This document shows positions 7,894-17,310 of a DNA stretch of 64,000 nt, one piece after another. Position numbers and translations under genes: made by a program. The notes under the pieces are model-generated. The model was not told the DNA's origin. It saw only the letters and a list, made by a program, of their open reading frames with translations, and made no database searches. Source of the DNA: Virgibacillus_O sediminis. Its GTDB lineage: Bacteria > Bacillota > Bacilli > Bacillales > Amphibacillaceae. The DNA lies in the NCBI RefSeq assembly GCF_042643265.1, contig NZ_JBHRRZ010000002.1, positions 62,001-126,000 on the forward strand. Reading direction: 5' to 3'. The number at the start of each line of letters is the position of its first letter. The first letter of the stretch is position 1.

Positions 7894-7939
7894 AAATTTT
7901 CATCGGCTTTGCATTAAATTTTTTAAAAAGCTGCACTCA

Positions 7940-8806
7940 CTATGAATGGGAGCCATTTCTCGTTTTCTTTTGATTTCCTATGACAAAGTTTTGGATAAAC
8001 TCCAGTTGTTCTTCTGTTGGTTTCGTCTCTCTTACTTCGGTGAATCGGGCAACAGCTTCGTCCACGATCACTTCCTGCCCCACCATCTCTCCGATGCTTA
8101 AGAGATCGTCCAAAAAGCTCTGCATCTCCTTATGGTTTTTCGGGTCCTGATGGCCTGTGACATAGCAATCTACTTCATATTTTCTTATTTTACTCACCAG
8201 CAGGCTTAGTTTGTCCAAATCATAGCTCCATTCGCCGCTGTAGAAATCCTGATAGATGCAGTCTCCCAGAAACATCACTTTCTCTTCGGGAACATAGACG
8301 ATCGATGAGTCGGGTGCATGTTCCCCTCCGGCATGTTCCACCACACAGGTGATGCCGCCGAGGTTTATTTCCATCCTGTCGTTGAAGGTGACTTCCGGTG
8401 CCTTCAACTCCAACTCATCACGGACAGGCATTTCCCTCTTGATCATATCCCGGCAGAATTCAATCTCCTCTCCCGTCACCACCCGCTCATCCAAGGATGC
8501 ATCATCCCAATTCAGGGTCTTCAGATGATCTATTTTCTGCTTTGTATCCTCATGGCTGATCGATAATAAGTCCATTGTCTTCATGCCGAAGATATGGTCC
8601 CAATGCCAGTGGGTAAGGACCAGAAATGTTGCCGGTGCTACCTCCAAGTTTTGAACTTCTTCAAGAAAATCAGCTGCATGGGCAGGGGAGTTTCCTGAAT
8701 CAACCACGAGGCTGTATGTATCCCCCGAAATCAAACCGAGTGCCGGTCGGTCCGTTTCTCCATATGGGGGCATATAGTGGACTCGTTCTGTCAGTTTTTT
8801 CAACAT
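7940..8806 (-). CDS. Metallo-beta-lactamase-fold hydrolase
   Basis: 288 residues with the metal-binding HWHWDH motif at 66-71, a later GGEHAPDSS histidine, the FLGDCIY aspartate and the TGHQDP histidine: a complete two-metal MBL site. It begins LTERVHYMPPYGETDRPALGLI and carries an insertion of about 60 residues after the motif. Substrate unknown; the family includes glyoxalase II, lactonases and others. It is divergent from a DUF2512 gene with a sigma-B-like promoter. Confidence 0.85.
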   Translation of the reverse strand: MLKKLTERVHYMPPYGETDRPALGLISGDTYSLVVDSGNSPAHAADFLEEVQNLEVAPATFLVLTHWHWDHIFGMKTMDLLSISHEDTKQKIDHLKTLNWDDASLDERVVTGEEIEFCRDMIKREMPVRDELELKAPEVTFNDRMEINLGGITCVVEHAGGEHAPDSSIVYVPEEKVMFLGDCIYQDFYSGEWSYDLDKLSLLVSKIRKYEVDCYVTGHQDPKNHKEMQSFLDDLLSIGEMVGQEVIVDEAVARFTEVRETKPTEEQLEFIQNFVIGNQKKTRNGSHS

Positions 8807-8904
8807 ATAATAATACCCTTCTTCCTACTAATAAAATATCGAATACGAAAGCGAAACATCACCGGCTGATGACAGAAAATCTGGATAAAAATGGTGCCTT
8901 CTAC

Positions 8905-8929
8905 GTTTAGCCCGCCAGTATATGGGAAT
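8905..8929 (+). promoter_or_regulatory. Sigma-B-like promoter of DUF2512 gene
   Basis: GTTTAG (8905-8910), 13 nt, GGGAAT (8924-8929), one mismatch in each box against GTTTAA/GGGTAT. Confidence 0.55.
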
Positions 8930-9010
8930 AGCATAGTAAGCCCGGCGATGGAAGTCAAGGGCGAGCACATCGGACGCATTTCTATTATCATCAAAAGGAG
9001 GAATGACAAC

Positions 9011-9388
9011 ATGGAACATGGAAAAGCGCTTGCGATTAAAGGGCTGCTTACACTGGTAGCACTGTATATTGTACTTGGAATTGGATTTGGAATGTCCTTC
9101 TGGAACGTGCTGATCACCACCATCGTTCTCGGGGTCATCTCCTATTTCGCGGGGGATCTTGGAGTCCTTCCGAAAAACGGAAATATGATGGCGACCGTCT
9201 CGGATCTTGGGTTGACATTCATTGTGGTATGGCTGATGGGAATGCTGCTTACTAGTATGGACTTCGGTACCATGGCAGGAGCCGCGTTGATTTCTGCGCT
9301 GGTGATTGCAGCGGCAGAGTATTTCTTCCACATTTATATTACCAGAAACGGTCCTGTAGGCCATAACCGTTATACAACTTCCCATTAA
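9011..9388 (+). CDS. DUF2512 family membrane protein (YndM-like), copy 1
   Basis: 125 residues from the ATG at 9011, which follows AAAGGAGG; an in-frame upstream ATG at 8891 lies before the probable promoter. Four membrane helices and the family signature FAGDLGVLPKNGNMMATVSDLGL are present (a DLxxLPxxGN loop between helices 2 and 3). The function is unknown in any organism I know. This is one of three paralogues in the window (also 9627-10076 and 63025-63489). The other two carry acidic, charged C-terminal tails that this one lacks. Confidence 0.85.
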   Translation: MEHGKALAIKGLLTLVALYIVLGIGFGMSFWNVLITTIVLGVISYFAGDLGVLPKNGNMMATVSDLGLTFIVVWLMGMLLTSMDFGTMAGAALISALVIAAAEYFFHIYITRNGPVGHNRYTTSH

Positions 9389-9435
9389 TAGATGGAAGAG
9401 AAACGGCCTCCTGATAGGTTCGGATTAAACCATCG

Positions 9436-9472
9436 GGGATACTAATCATATGTCGGTTAGTATCCCTTTTTT
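9436..9472. terminator. Terminator, shared-stem family copy 1
   Basis: GGGATACTAA ... TTAGTATCCC followed by six T. It lies between convergent genes. Its stem sequence recurs at 41752-41785 and 58746-58779. Confidence 0.85.
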
Positions 9473-9604
9473 GTCTGTCCATATTGCTGGCCGGGTGCAA
9501 CGTGCAGTCCGGGTGACTTCATGCTTGTATATTCATCCGGTTTTTGAAACGGGTAAGCATTTTGGCTTGTGCTGCAAAGCTTCCCCTGTATGGCCACAAA
9601 AATA

Positions 9605-9631
9605 ATAGCCCAGTGGTATAGCCGGGCTATC
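9605..9631 (-). terminator. Terminator of DUF2512 copy 2
   Basis: On the minus strand ATAGCCC ... GGGCTAT followed by TATTTTTG, overlapping the stop codon region of the gene. Confidence 0.65.
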
Positions 9632-10076
9632 GCTTCTTTTTCATTTCTTCGTCATTGGTTTCCTCGGAAAATTCTGTTTGCAGCTGTCCTCTGTGCACTT
9701 CTCCTCGTTCCTTCTCCCGGTCATCCTCCGAAAGCAGCACTTTTTCCTGCATATAAATATGGAAAAGTGCTTCACTGATGGCGATAAAGAAACCGATGAA
9801 CAATGCTGCGGTTAATACAGGGAATCCTTGATCCACGAACATCATGCTGAGAATCCAGACGGCGAGGGCGGAGAGCCCGAAATCGGCGATGGAGGCGATG
9901 GTATTACCATACCGGGGCAGTATGAATAAATCCCCAATGAGATAAGCTGCACCAGTAATCAGGATACTCATCCAGAAGATTTCGCCCAGACTGGCAGCTT
10001 CAAAAATTGTCAAGATGGAGTAGAGGACGGTTGCTGTAATCACAAACTTAATCAATAAAGCCAATAGATGTCTCAT
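9627..10076 (-). CDS. DUF2512 family membrane protein, copy 2
   Basis: 149 residues from the ATG that reads MRHLLALLIKFVITATVLY, which aligns with the start of the paralogue at 63489 (MRYMTALAIKFVMIAAVLW). AAAGGG lies upstream; an earlier in-frame ATG at 10094 would place that site inside the gene. Four membrane helices, then the DLFILPRYGNTIASIADFGL signature between helices 2 and 3. A charged tail of about 40 residues (DDREKERGEVHRGQLQTEFSEE) faces the cytoplasm or forespore. Function unknown. Confidence 0.85.
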   Translation of the reverse strand: MRHLLALLIKFVITATVLYSILTIFEAASLGEIFWMSILITGAAYLIGDLFILPRYGNTIASIADFGLSALAVWILSMMFVDQGFPVLTAALFIGFFIAISEALFHIYMQEKVLLSEDDREKERGEVHRGQLQTEFSEETNDEEMKKKR

Positions 10077-10155
10077 ACATTCCAGCCCTTTCATTTTTCA
10101 TATTCTTTTATAGGATGTGATTTTTTCATGGTAATATTCCGGAGATGCCTCGGTG

Positions 10156-10182
10156 GTTTAAAGAGCGGGGGCGGATGGGAAT
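10156..10182 (+). promoter_or_regulatory. Sigma-B-like promoter of the 79-residue protein gene
   Basis: GTTTAA (10156-10161), 15 nt, GGGAAT (10177-10182). The -35 box is perfect, the -10 has one mismatch, and the spacing is at the long end of the allowed range. Confidence 0.5.
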
Positions 10183-10222
10183 TAGACTATTGAATAACTT
10201 TCGATTTAAAGGAGGTACTATC

Positions 10223-10462
10223 ATGTCCATCTCAGGGTTGAACACGTTGAAGAAAGGCCAACATTATACGGCGAAAGAACTGGACAGTTTTGTCAGTACG
10301 ACAGAAGCAGTGGTGCTCTCCAATAATGATAACCAGCTGTTTACCGATCCAGAGCGGGAATATAAGGTGACACATGAATTCAACGGCTTTTTTGAACACT
10401 CCATGGAAGATGCGGAGAAGCACTTCCGCGAGAAAAAAGCATATGTAGTGGAGAAAGTGTAA
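10223..10462 (+). CDS. Small soluble protein, 79 residues, unknown
   Basis: From the ATG at 10223, preceded by AAAGGAGG. It begins MSISGLNTLKKGQHYTAKEL and contains a mixed charged and aromatic core (EREYKVTHEFNGFFEHSMEDAEKHFREKK). No membrane segment and no cysteine. I do not recognise the family. A terminator follows, so it is a single-gene unit with a sigma-B-like promoter; a general-stress role is inferred only from that. Confidence 0.75.
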   Translation: MSISGLNTLKKGQHYTAKELDSFVSTTEAVVLSNNDNQLFTDPEREYKVTHEFNGFFEHSMEDAEKHFREKKAYVVEKV

Positions 10463-10508
10463 GAGATAGGTTACATTTTAAACCGAAAAGATGATGTCGT
10501 CATATAAG

Positions 10509-10541
10509 GAAGAGCAGGCGCTGATAGGCCTGCTCTTTTTA
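10509..10541 (+). terminator. Terminator after the 79-residue protein gene
   Basis: AAGAGCAGGC, loop GCTGATAG, GCCTGCTCTT, then TTT. Perfect 10-bp stem. Confidence 0.85.
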
Positions 10542-10554
10542 ATTTGGAGAAAGA

Positions 10555-10873
10555 ATCAGCAGGAGGGGCGGGAAATCGGCGGTAGAGATGGAATATCAGC
10601 AGGAGGTGCAGGAAATCAGCGGTAGAGCTTTTTATCAGCAGGACGCACGGGAAATCAGCGGTAGAGATGGATTATCAGCAGGTCACGCGGGAAATCATCC
10701 GGAGAGCTGTTATATCGGCAGGACGTACGGGAAATCGTCGGCAGAGCAAGATTATCGGCAGGAGGGGCGAGAAATCAGCGGTAGAGCTATTTTATCAGCA
10801 GGAGGCACGGGAAATCGCCGGCAGAGCAGGATTATCAGCAGGACACACAGGAAACCAGCAGAACCGCAAATTG
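10555..10873. repeat. Phased 20/40-bp GATA-core repeat array 1
   Basis: Eight direct copies of a 40-bp unit starting at 10555, 10595, 10634, 10674, 10714, 10754, 10794 and 10834 (one unit is 39 nt). Each unit holds two 20-bp half units, ATCRGCAGG... and ATCRSCGG.... Read on the minus strand these are CTGCYGATA and CCGCTGATTTC types. The same half units and alternation occur at 41822-42020 and 57921-58036. No gene is supported here; the open frames seen are by-products of the repeat. Confidence 0.9.
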
Positions 10874-10902
10874 ATCGGCAGTCCGTCCCATGGGCTGCCG
10901 AT
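10874..10902. repeat. Hairpin closing repeat array 1
   Basis: ATCGGCAG, 13 nt, CTGCCGAT. The left arm is in register with the ninth unit and the right arm is an inverted copy of the core, so the array ends in a stem-loop. Confidence 0.6.
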
Positions 10903-11057
10903 TCTTGTTTACATATATTTCTCCCCCTTGAATGGAGCTGAATATAAATAACCGGCTATTATGGTGGATTTATCAGATAAAGGCTGTTAAAAAGCATTAC
11001 CGGTAAGCATAAGGACAGCCCTTTTCCTATTAAGCTATACTAATCATTAAATAATTC

Positions 11058-11072
11058 ATATCAAATTGAGAT
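11058..11072. promoter_or_regulatory. GltC-type box upstream of gltA
   Basis: ATATCA-AAT-TGAGAT, a LysR-type dyad (ATCTCA-N3-TGAGAT with one mismatch). Its centre lies about 64 nt before the predicted transcription start, the position of GltC box I in B. subtilis. No gltC gene is in the window. Confidence 0.6.
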
Positions 11073-11093
11073 TGTTTTTAGCTTAAATCCATA

Positions 11094-11122
11094 TTGTAAA
11101 GATGAATGAATAATCTTATAAT
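11094..11122 (+). promoter_or_regulatory. Sigma-A promoter of gltAB
   Basis: TTGTAA (11094-11099), 17 nt, TATAAT (11117-11122), 46 nt before the ATG at 11168. Confidence 0.75.
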
Positions 11123-11167
11123 TTAAAGTAGATTGAATCAGGCAGAATTTTATGAACGGGGGTATTA

Positions 11168-14100
11168 ATGATGAAGTACCATCAACTACCAGAAGCTCAA
11201 GGCCTTTACCGCCCTGAATTTGAACACGATGCGTGTGGCATCGGCTTGTATGCAGAGATGAACGGGAAGCAAACACATGAAATTGTCCAAAAGGGACTCG
11301 AGATGCTTTGCCGTCTGGATCACCGCGGTGGCCAGGGGAGCGATCCTTTGACAGGGGATGGCGCCGGATTGATGGTCCAGCTTCCGGATCAGTATTTCCG
11401 GAAGGTGCTGGATGACATGGAATTGCCGGAAAAAGGCCGTTATGGCGTTGGGATGATCTTCTTCTCCCAGGATGATAAGGGCCGGGAGGAAATGGAAGAG
11501 ACGATCAATGCGTTCATTGAACAGGAAGGGCAGACGGTGCTTGGATGGAGAACGGTTCCGGTAAACCCGGAAGTGCTCGGTGAGGAAGGGCGCAAGAGCT
11601 GCCCGACAGTCCGCCAGGTGTTCATTGGTGCCGATGCTTCTATAAAGGAAGAAATTGCATTTGAACGGAAATTATATATTATCCGCAAGCAGGCGGAAAA
11701 TGCAGCAAGGGAAAGGGAGGAGCGTTTCTATTTCACCAGCCTTTCCACTCAAACAATTGTTTATAAGGGACTGCTGACACCGGAACAGGTCGATGCATTC
11801 TATGTCGATCTGCAGGATGAGGATTTTGTATCAGCCTTCTCGCTGGTGCATTCACGTTTCAGTACGAACACATTTCCGAGCTGGGAGAGGGCGCATCCCA
11901 ACCGCTACCTCATGCACAATGGGGAGATCAACACATTGACCGGCAATGTCAACTGGATGCGTGCCCGGGAAGAACAGCTTGTTTCGGAAGCATTCGGGGA
12001 TGATCTGGATAAAGTCTTCCCGATTCTCGACCCCGATGGAAGTGACTCTTCCATTCTGGATAATGCACTGGAATTCTTTGTGCTGGCCGGCAGAAGACCT
12101 GCCCATGCCGCCATGATGATGATTCCGGAACCGTGGGTGAAGAACCCGCATATGTCCAAAGAAAAGAAAGCTTTCTATGAATACCACAGCACGCTGATGG
12201 AGCCGTGGGACGGACCTACTGCCATTTCCTTCACGGATGGAAGGCAAATTGGCGCCATCCTTGACCGGAATGGTCTTCGTCCTGCCAGGTATTATGTGAC
12301 GAAAGATGATTATCTTATTTTCTCTTCTGAAGTCGGTGTCGTCGATGTGGAAGAGGAAAATATCCTTTATAAAGACAGACTGAGCCCTGGGAAAATGCTG
12401 CTATTGGATTTGGAAGAGGGCCGCATCATTTCCGATGAGGAAATCAAAAACGAAATGGCAGGAGAAAAACCGTATCAGGAATGGCTGGACAATCAGCTGA
12501 TCGAAGTGGAAAAGGAAGTGGAAGACAAGGCGGAACAGCCTTTTGAGGATCTTTTAAAACGGCAGAAAGCATTCGGCTATACGTATGAAGACGTCCAGAA
12601 ATACCTGGTGCCTATGGTCAGTGAGAAGAAGGACCCGATCGGCGCCATGGGGAATGATGTGCCATTGGCCGTGTTATCGGATCGCCCGCAATCCCTGTTC
12701 TCTTACTTCAAGCAGCTGTTCGCCCAGGTGACGAACCCTCCGATTGATGCCTACCGTGAACAGCTTGTAACGTCGACCATGACGCTGCTGGGGGCGGAAG
12801 GGAATATCCTGCATCCGGATGAGGCCAATTGCCGCCGGCTAAAGCTTGATACACCGGTGCTTTCGAATCAGCAGCTCAACCAGCTGAAGCAGGATTACTA
12901 TCAAGGTTTCCGCTCCGAAACAATACCTGCTCTGTTCCAAAGTGATTTGGAAGAAGCGCTGGAAAAACTGTTCCAAACGGCGGAGGAGGCGATTGAACGT
13001 GGTGTAAGCCTGCTAATCCTTTCCGACAAGGACATGGATGCCCGCAGCACTGCGATACCTTCCCTATTGGCGGTAAGTGCGCTGCATCAGCATCTTATCC
13101 GGAAGGGAACCAGGACGAAGGTAAGTATTATCGCAGAGAGCGGGGAGGCAAGGGAAGTGCATCATTTCGCCGCTTTGATCGGCTATGGGGCAGATGCCGT
13201 CCATCCGTATCTTGCCTATGCGACCATCCATCAGGCGATCAACGAGCAGATGCTGCATGAAAGCTATCCGGAGGCAGTGGAGAATTATATCCACGGAATT
13301 ACCGAGGGCGTGGTAAAGGTGATGTCCAAAATGGGCATTTCCACCGTACAGAGCTATCGTGGTGCACAGATTTTTGAAGCCGTGGGAATCAGCAAAGATG
13401 TCATTGACCGTTATTTTACCGGCACAGCCTCCCAGATCGGCGGAATCGGACTCGAGACCATCGCGGAAGAAGCCAGAAAGCGGCATCAGCAGGCATATGC
13501 TGATGATGTCGACGGGACATTGGATTCCGGAAGTGACTTCCAATGGAGGAAGACAGGGGAGCATCATGCCTTTAATCCGACAACCATCCATAAGCTCCAG
13601 TGGGCTTGCCGGAGAGGAGATTACGACCTCTTCAAGGAATATTCCAAAGCAGCGAATGAGGAGCGGCTCAGTTTCTTAAGAAACTTGTTCAGCTTTAGGA
13701 AGAAAGAACAAGCGCTGCCGCTGGAAGAAGTGGAGTCAGCCGATTCCATCGTGAAGCGCTTTAAGACTGGTGCCATGTCGTTTGGCTCATTGAGTCAGGA
13801 GGCACATGAGGCACTTGCTGTAGCCATGAACCGTATCGGTGGAAAAAGCAACAGCGGTGAGGGCGGTGAAGATCCGAAGCGTTTCATTCCGGATGCTAAT
13901 GGGGATTTGCGCAGAAGTTCCATTAAACAGATTGCTTCCGGCCGGTTTGGTGTGAACAGCCATTACCTGGTCAATGCAGATGAGCTGCAGATCAAGATGG
14001 CCCAGGGCGCCAAACCGGGGGAAGGCGGACAGCTGCCAGGGACCAAAGTATATCCATGGGTGGCAGAGGTTCGAGGTTCGACTCCTGGTGTGGGGCTCAT

Positions 14101-15733
14101 CTCTCCACCGCCGCATCATGATATCTATTCCATCGAAGACCTGGCACAACTGATCCATGATCTGAAAAATGCCAACCGCGATGCCAGGATCAGCGTCAAG
14201 CTGGTTGCCAAGGCGGGAATCGGTACCATTGCTGCAGGGGTGGCAAAAGGTTCTGCCGATGTCATCTCGGTCAGCGGGTATGACGGGGGAACAGGTGCCT
14301 CTCCGAAAACAAGTATCAAGCATACCGGGCTGCCATGGGAGCTGGGGCTCTCTGAAACCCATCAGACGCTTATGTTGAACGGTTTGCGAGACCGGGTGGT
14401 TCTGGAAACGGATGGAAAGCTGATGACCGGTAAAGATGTTGTCATGGCTGCTCTGCTGGGAGCCGAGGAATATGGATTTGCCACCGCTCCGCTCGTCGTT
14501 CTCGGCTGTGTGATGATGAGGCTTTGCCATGTGGATACATGTCCGGTGGGGGTTGCTACCCAAAATCCGGATCTCCGGAAGAAGTTCATGGGGGATCCAG
14601 ATCATGTGGTGAATTTCATGTACTATATTGCAGAAGAGGTACGTGAAATCATGGCTGAGCTCGGCTTCCGGACGATGGATGAAATGGTCGGGCGCACGGA
14701 TGTGCTGGAAGTGAGCGACCGGGCGAAAAATCACTGGAAAGCAGGATCCCTGGATCTTTCCACCATCCTGTTCCAGGCGGAAGGCCCAAGGACCCACAAG
14801 ACCAGCCAGGACCATAAGCTGGAGGAGTCGCTGGATATGAGGGAGCTGCTTCCTGCTGTACAGGAGGCCATCGAAAATCAGGAGCGTGTCGATCTGGCAC
14901 TGGAAATCACCAATACAGACCGGGTGACCGGAACGATTGTGGGAAGCGAGATTTCCAAGCGCTATCATGCTGAAGGGCTTCCAGAAGATACGATCACCCT
15001 ACGGTTCCACGGATCTGCCGGACAGAGTTTCGGCGCCTATGTACCTAAAGGGATGTCCATGCTCCTTACCGGTGATGCCAATGACTATGTCGGCAAAGGG
15101 TTATCCGGTGGTAAGATTGTCGTCAATTCACCGGAACAGGCGAGGCCGTATGAATCGGATAATGTCATTATCGGCAATGTCGCCTTTTACGGAGCAACAG
15201 ATGGTGAGGCCTATATCAATGGATATGCCGGGGAACGTTTTGCCGTCAGAAACAGCGGAGCCGATCTGGTTGTAGAAGGAATCGGGGACCATGGCTGTGA
15301 ATATATGACCGGCGGCCGTGTAGTGGTTCTTGGAAATGTCGGCAAGAACTTCGCAGCAGGCATGTCCGGCGGCACCGCCTATGTGCTGGCAGATGATTCT
15401 GCGGAGTTCCAGACGCTTTGCAACACGGAAATGATTGAATTTGAACAGCTGGAGGCTGCTGAAGAAATAGAAGAAGTGAAAGAGATGATCAGCCGCCATC
15501 ATGCCTATACAGACAGCCAGAAGGCATCATTGGTGCTGGATAACTGGGAAGAGGTCCAGCAGAAGTTCGTGAAAGTAATTCCGAAAGATTATAAAGCAAT
15601 GCTTGCCAGAATCGAAGTGTATAAGAAACAAGGCTTGAAAGAGGAGGAAGCAGCTATGCATGCCTTCCAGGAAAAGAAACAGAAGAAGGCAGCCGATGCC
15701 CCGAAGAAAGATGAGAAATTAGTGGCTTTATGA
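11168..15733 (+). CDS. gltA: Glutamate synthase (NADPH) large subunit
   Basis: 1521 residues, as in B. subtilis GltA (about 1520). It makes two glutamates from glutamine and 2-oxoglutarate. The mature N-terminus is probably Cys23 (FEHDACGIG) after removal of a 22-residue propeptide; this Cys is the class II amidotransferase nucleophile. The amidotransferase domain (about 23-430), central domain, FMN-binding synthase barrel (GGKSNSGEGGEDPKR, then a Cys cluster CHVDTCPVGVATQ for the 3Fe-4S centre) and C-terminal beta-helix (GGRVVVLGNVGKNF) appear in order. RBS GGGGG, ATG-ATG start. It is followed 22 nt later by gltB. Box and promoter upstream suggest LysR-type control by GltC encoded elsewhere. 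Confidence 0.97.
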   Translation: MMKYHQLPEAQGLYRPEFEHDACGIGLYAEMNGKQTHEIVQKGLEMLCRLDHRGGQGSDPLTGDGAGLMVQLPDQYFRKVLDDMELPEKGRYGVGMIFFSQDDKGREEMEETINAFIEQEGQTVLGWRTVPVNPEVLGEEGRKSCPTVRQVFIGADASIKEEIAFERKLYIIRKQAENAAREREERFYFTSLSTQTIVYKGLLTPEQVDAFYVDLQDEDFVSAFSLVHSRFSTNTFPSWERAHPNRYLMHNGEINTLTGNVNWMRAREEQLVSEAFGDDLDKVFPILDPDGSDSSILDNALEFFVLAGRRPAHAAMMMIPEPWVKNPHMSKEKKAFYEYHSTLMEPWDGPTAISFTDGRQIGAILDRNGLRPARYYVTKDDYLIFSSEVGVVDVEEENILYKDRLSPGKMLLLDLEEGRIISDEEIKNEMAGEKPYQEWLDNQLIEVEKEVEDKAEQPFEDLLKRQKAFGYTYEDVQKYLVPMVSEKKDPIGAMGNDVPLAVLSDRPQSLFSYFKQLFAQVTNPPIDAYREQLVTSTMTLLGAEGNILHPDEANCRRLKLDTPVLSNQQLNQLKQDYYQGFRSETIPALFQSDLEEALEKLFQTAEEAIERGVSLLILSDKDMDARSTAIPSLLAVSALHQHLIRKGTRTKVSIIAESGEAREVHHFAALIGYGADAVHPYLAYATIHQAINEQMLHESYPEAVENYIHGITEGVVKVMSKMGISTVQSYRGAQIFEAVGISKDVIDRYFTGTASQIGGIGLETIAEEARKRHQQAYADDVDGTLDSGSDFQWRKTGEHHAFNPTTIHKLQWACRRGDYDLFKEYSKAANEERLSFLRNLFSFRKKEQALPLEEVESADSIVKRFKTGAMSFGSLSQEAHEALAVAMNRIGGKSNSGEGGEDPKRFIPDANGDLRRSSIKQIASGRFGVNSHYLVNADELQIKMAQGAKPGEGGQLPGTKVYPWVAEVRGSTPGVGLISPPPHHDIYSIEDLAQLIHDLKNANRDARISVKLVAKAGIGTIAAGVAKGSADVISVSGYDGGTGASPKTSIKHTGLPWELGLSETHQTLMLNGLRDRVVLETDGKLMTGKDVVMAALLGAEEYGFATAPLVVLGCVMMRLCHVDTCPVGVATQNPDLRKKFMGDPDHVVNFMYYIAEEVREIMAELGFRTMDEMVGRTDVLEVSDRAKNHWKAGSLDLSTILFQAEGPRTHKTSQDHKLEESLDMRELLPAVQEAIENQERVDLALEITNTDRVTGTIVGSEISKRYHAEGLPEDTITLRFHGSAGQSFGAYVPKGMSMLLTGDANDYVGKGLSGGKIVVNSPEQARPYESDNVIIGNVAFYGATDGEAYINGYAGERFAVRNSGADLVVEGIGDHGCEYMTGGRVVVLGNVGKNFAAGMSGGTAYVLADDSAEFQTLCNTEMIEFEQLEAAEEIEEVKEMISRHHAYTDSQKASLVLDNWEEVQQKFVKVIPKDYKAMLARIEVYKKQGLKEEEAAMHAFQEKKQKKAADAPKKDEKLVAL

Positions 15734-15755
15734 AAGGAAAGGAGAGCGTAAAAAA

Positions 15756-17252
15756 ATGGGGAAACTTACAGGATTTATCGACTACAAGCGGGAAAACAAA
15801 GAGGAACGCGACCCCGCCCAACGGATACAGGACTGGCAGGAATATGATGCTCCTTTCTCTGATGAAGTGTTAAGCAGACAAGGGGCAAGGTGCATGGATT
15901 GTGGTACTCCTTTCTGCCAGATGGGGGAAGAGATCCATGGAGCCACTTCCGGCTGTCCGATCTATAATCTGATTCCGGAATGGAATGACCTGGTTTATAA
16001 GGGCCAGTGGAAAGAGGCATTGAACCGGCTGATGAAGACCAATAACTTCCCGGAATTCACCGGGAGGGTCTGCCCGGCCCCTTGTGAAGGCTCTTGTACC
16101 GTAGCGATCAATGATCCGGCGGTCACCATCAAGAGCATTGAACGCACCATCATTGATAAAGGGTTTGAAAACGGCTGGATTACCCCAAGGGTTCCAAAGG
16201 AGCGGACGGGCAAAACGGTAGCCATCATCGGTTCCGGCCCCGCCGGACTTGCGGCTGCCGACCAGCTGAATCAGGCCGGGCATACAGTAACTGTATATGA
16301 ACGGGATGACCGTGCCGGTGGTTTGTTGACCTATGGCATTCCGAATATGAAGCTGGAAAAGGATGTAGTGGAACGCCGGATCCGCCTGCTCGAGCAGGAG
16401 GGGATTGATTTTATCCTGAACACCGAGGTAGGCAAGGATATTTCGGCAGAGGAGCTGAAGCATACCTATGATGCAGTGCTTCTCTGTACCGGGGCGCAAA
16501 AGCAGCGGGATCTTGTGATCGAAGGAAGAGAAGCGGATGGTGTCCATTTTGCGATGGATTATTTGAAGGGATCCACCAAAAAGCTGCTCGGGTCGGAAGT
16601 GGATGGTGAGCAGTCGATCGATGCAGAAGGGAAGGATGTCATTGTCATCGGTGGCGGTGACACAGGGGCTGACTGCATTGCCACTGCTCTAAGGCAGAAC
16701 TGCAAAAGCATTGTCCAATTCGGCAAACACCCGAAACTTCCGCTGGTGCGTACGGAAGCCAATATGTGGCCGCAATATCCGAATGTGTTCAGCATCGAGT
16801 ATGCCCATAAGGAAGCAACGGCGAAATTCGGAGAGGATCCGAGGCAATATTCCATCCAGACGAAACGGTTTGTCAAAGATGAGCAAGGCAATTTGAAGGA
16901 ATTGCATACCGTGGAGATGGAGAAAGTCCAGGACGAAAACGGGCAAATGGCTTACAGGGAAATCCCTGGTACGGAAAAAGTATGGCCTGCCCAGCTGGTA
17001 TTCATTGCCATCGGTTTCGAAGGCCCTGAGCAGGAAGTGCTGGACAGCTTTGGTGTAGAAACATTCAACCAAAAGGCTGATGCCAAATACGGCAAGTTCG
17101 AAACAAGCGAAGCAAATGTATTCGCAGCAGGTGACGCTCGACGCGGCCAGAGCCTGATCGTATGGGCGATTAATGAAGGGCGTGAGCTGGCACATAAGGT
17201 TGATGAACATTTGATGGGAAGCACGGTTTTGCCGTCTTATCTGGAAGTTTGA
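15756..17252 (+). CDS. gltB: Glutamate synthase (NADPH) small subunit
   Basis: 498 residues. It oxidises NADPH and passes electrons through FAD and iron-sulfur clusters to GltA. The N-terminal cysteine groups CMDCGTPFC and CPAPCEGSC form the 4Fe-4S sites. The FAD-binding GSGPAGLAAADQL (about residue 150) and the NADPH-binding GGGDTGADC (about 290) follow. The C-terminal FAAGDARRGQSLIVWAI is the second FAD contact. Starts behind AAAGGAGAG, 22 nt after gltA, so the two are co-transcribed. Confidence 0.97.
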   Translation: MGKLTGFIDYKRENKEERDPAQRIQDWQEYDAPFSDEVLSRQGARCMDCGTPFCQMGEEIHGATSGCPIYNLIPEWNDLVYKGQWKEALNRLMKTNNFPEFTGRVCPAPCEGSCTVAINDPAVTIKSIERTIIDKGFENGWITPRVPKERTGKTVAIIGSGPAGLAAADQLNQAGHTVTVYERDDRAGGLLTYGIPNMKLEKDVVERRIRLLEQEGIDFILNTEVGKDISAEELKHTYDAVLLCTGAQKQRDLVIEGREADGVHFAMDYLKGSTKKLLGSEVDGEQSIDAEGKDVIVIGGGDTGADCIATALRQNCKSIVQFGKHPKLPLVRTEANMWPQYPNVFSIEYAHKEATAKFGEDPRQYSIQTKRFVKDEQGNLKELHTVEMEKVQDENGQMAYREIPGTEKVWPAQLVFIAIGFEGPEQEVLDSFGVETFNQKADAKYGKFETSEANVFAAGDARRGQSLIVWAINEGRELAHKVDEHLMGSTVLPSYLEV

Positions 17253-17310
17253 CCAAAAGGCCCGGCCACTCTAGTAGAAAGAATAAGGCAATAAAAGAAT
17301 AGTTTAAAAG

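Noticed and set aside
10555..10873. CRISPR array
   Set aside because: Units are 40 bp with two diverged copies of the same core and no unique spacers of constant length; no cas genes nearby.
10588..10951. Open frames with repeated QQ/ISGRA or SAGHTGN motifs
   Set aside because: They are translations of the 40-bp repeat array in different frames; 40 is not a multiple of 3, so no frame keeps a repeat, and there is no ribosome site.
13787..14968. 393-codon open frame on the minus strand inside gltA
   Set aside because: It is the antisense shadow of the FMN domain of gltA; no ribosome site, and the plus-strand frame is a certain match to glutamate synthase.
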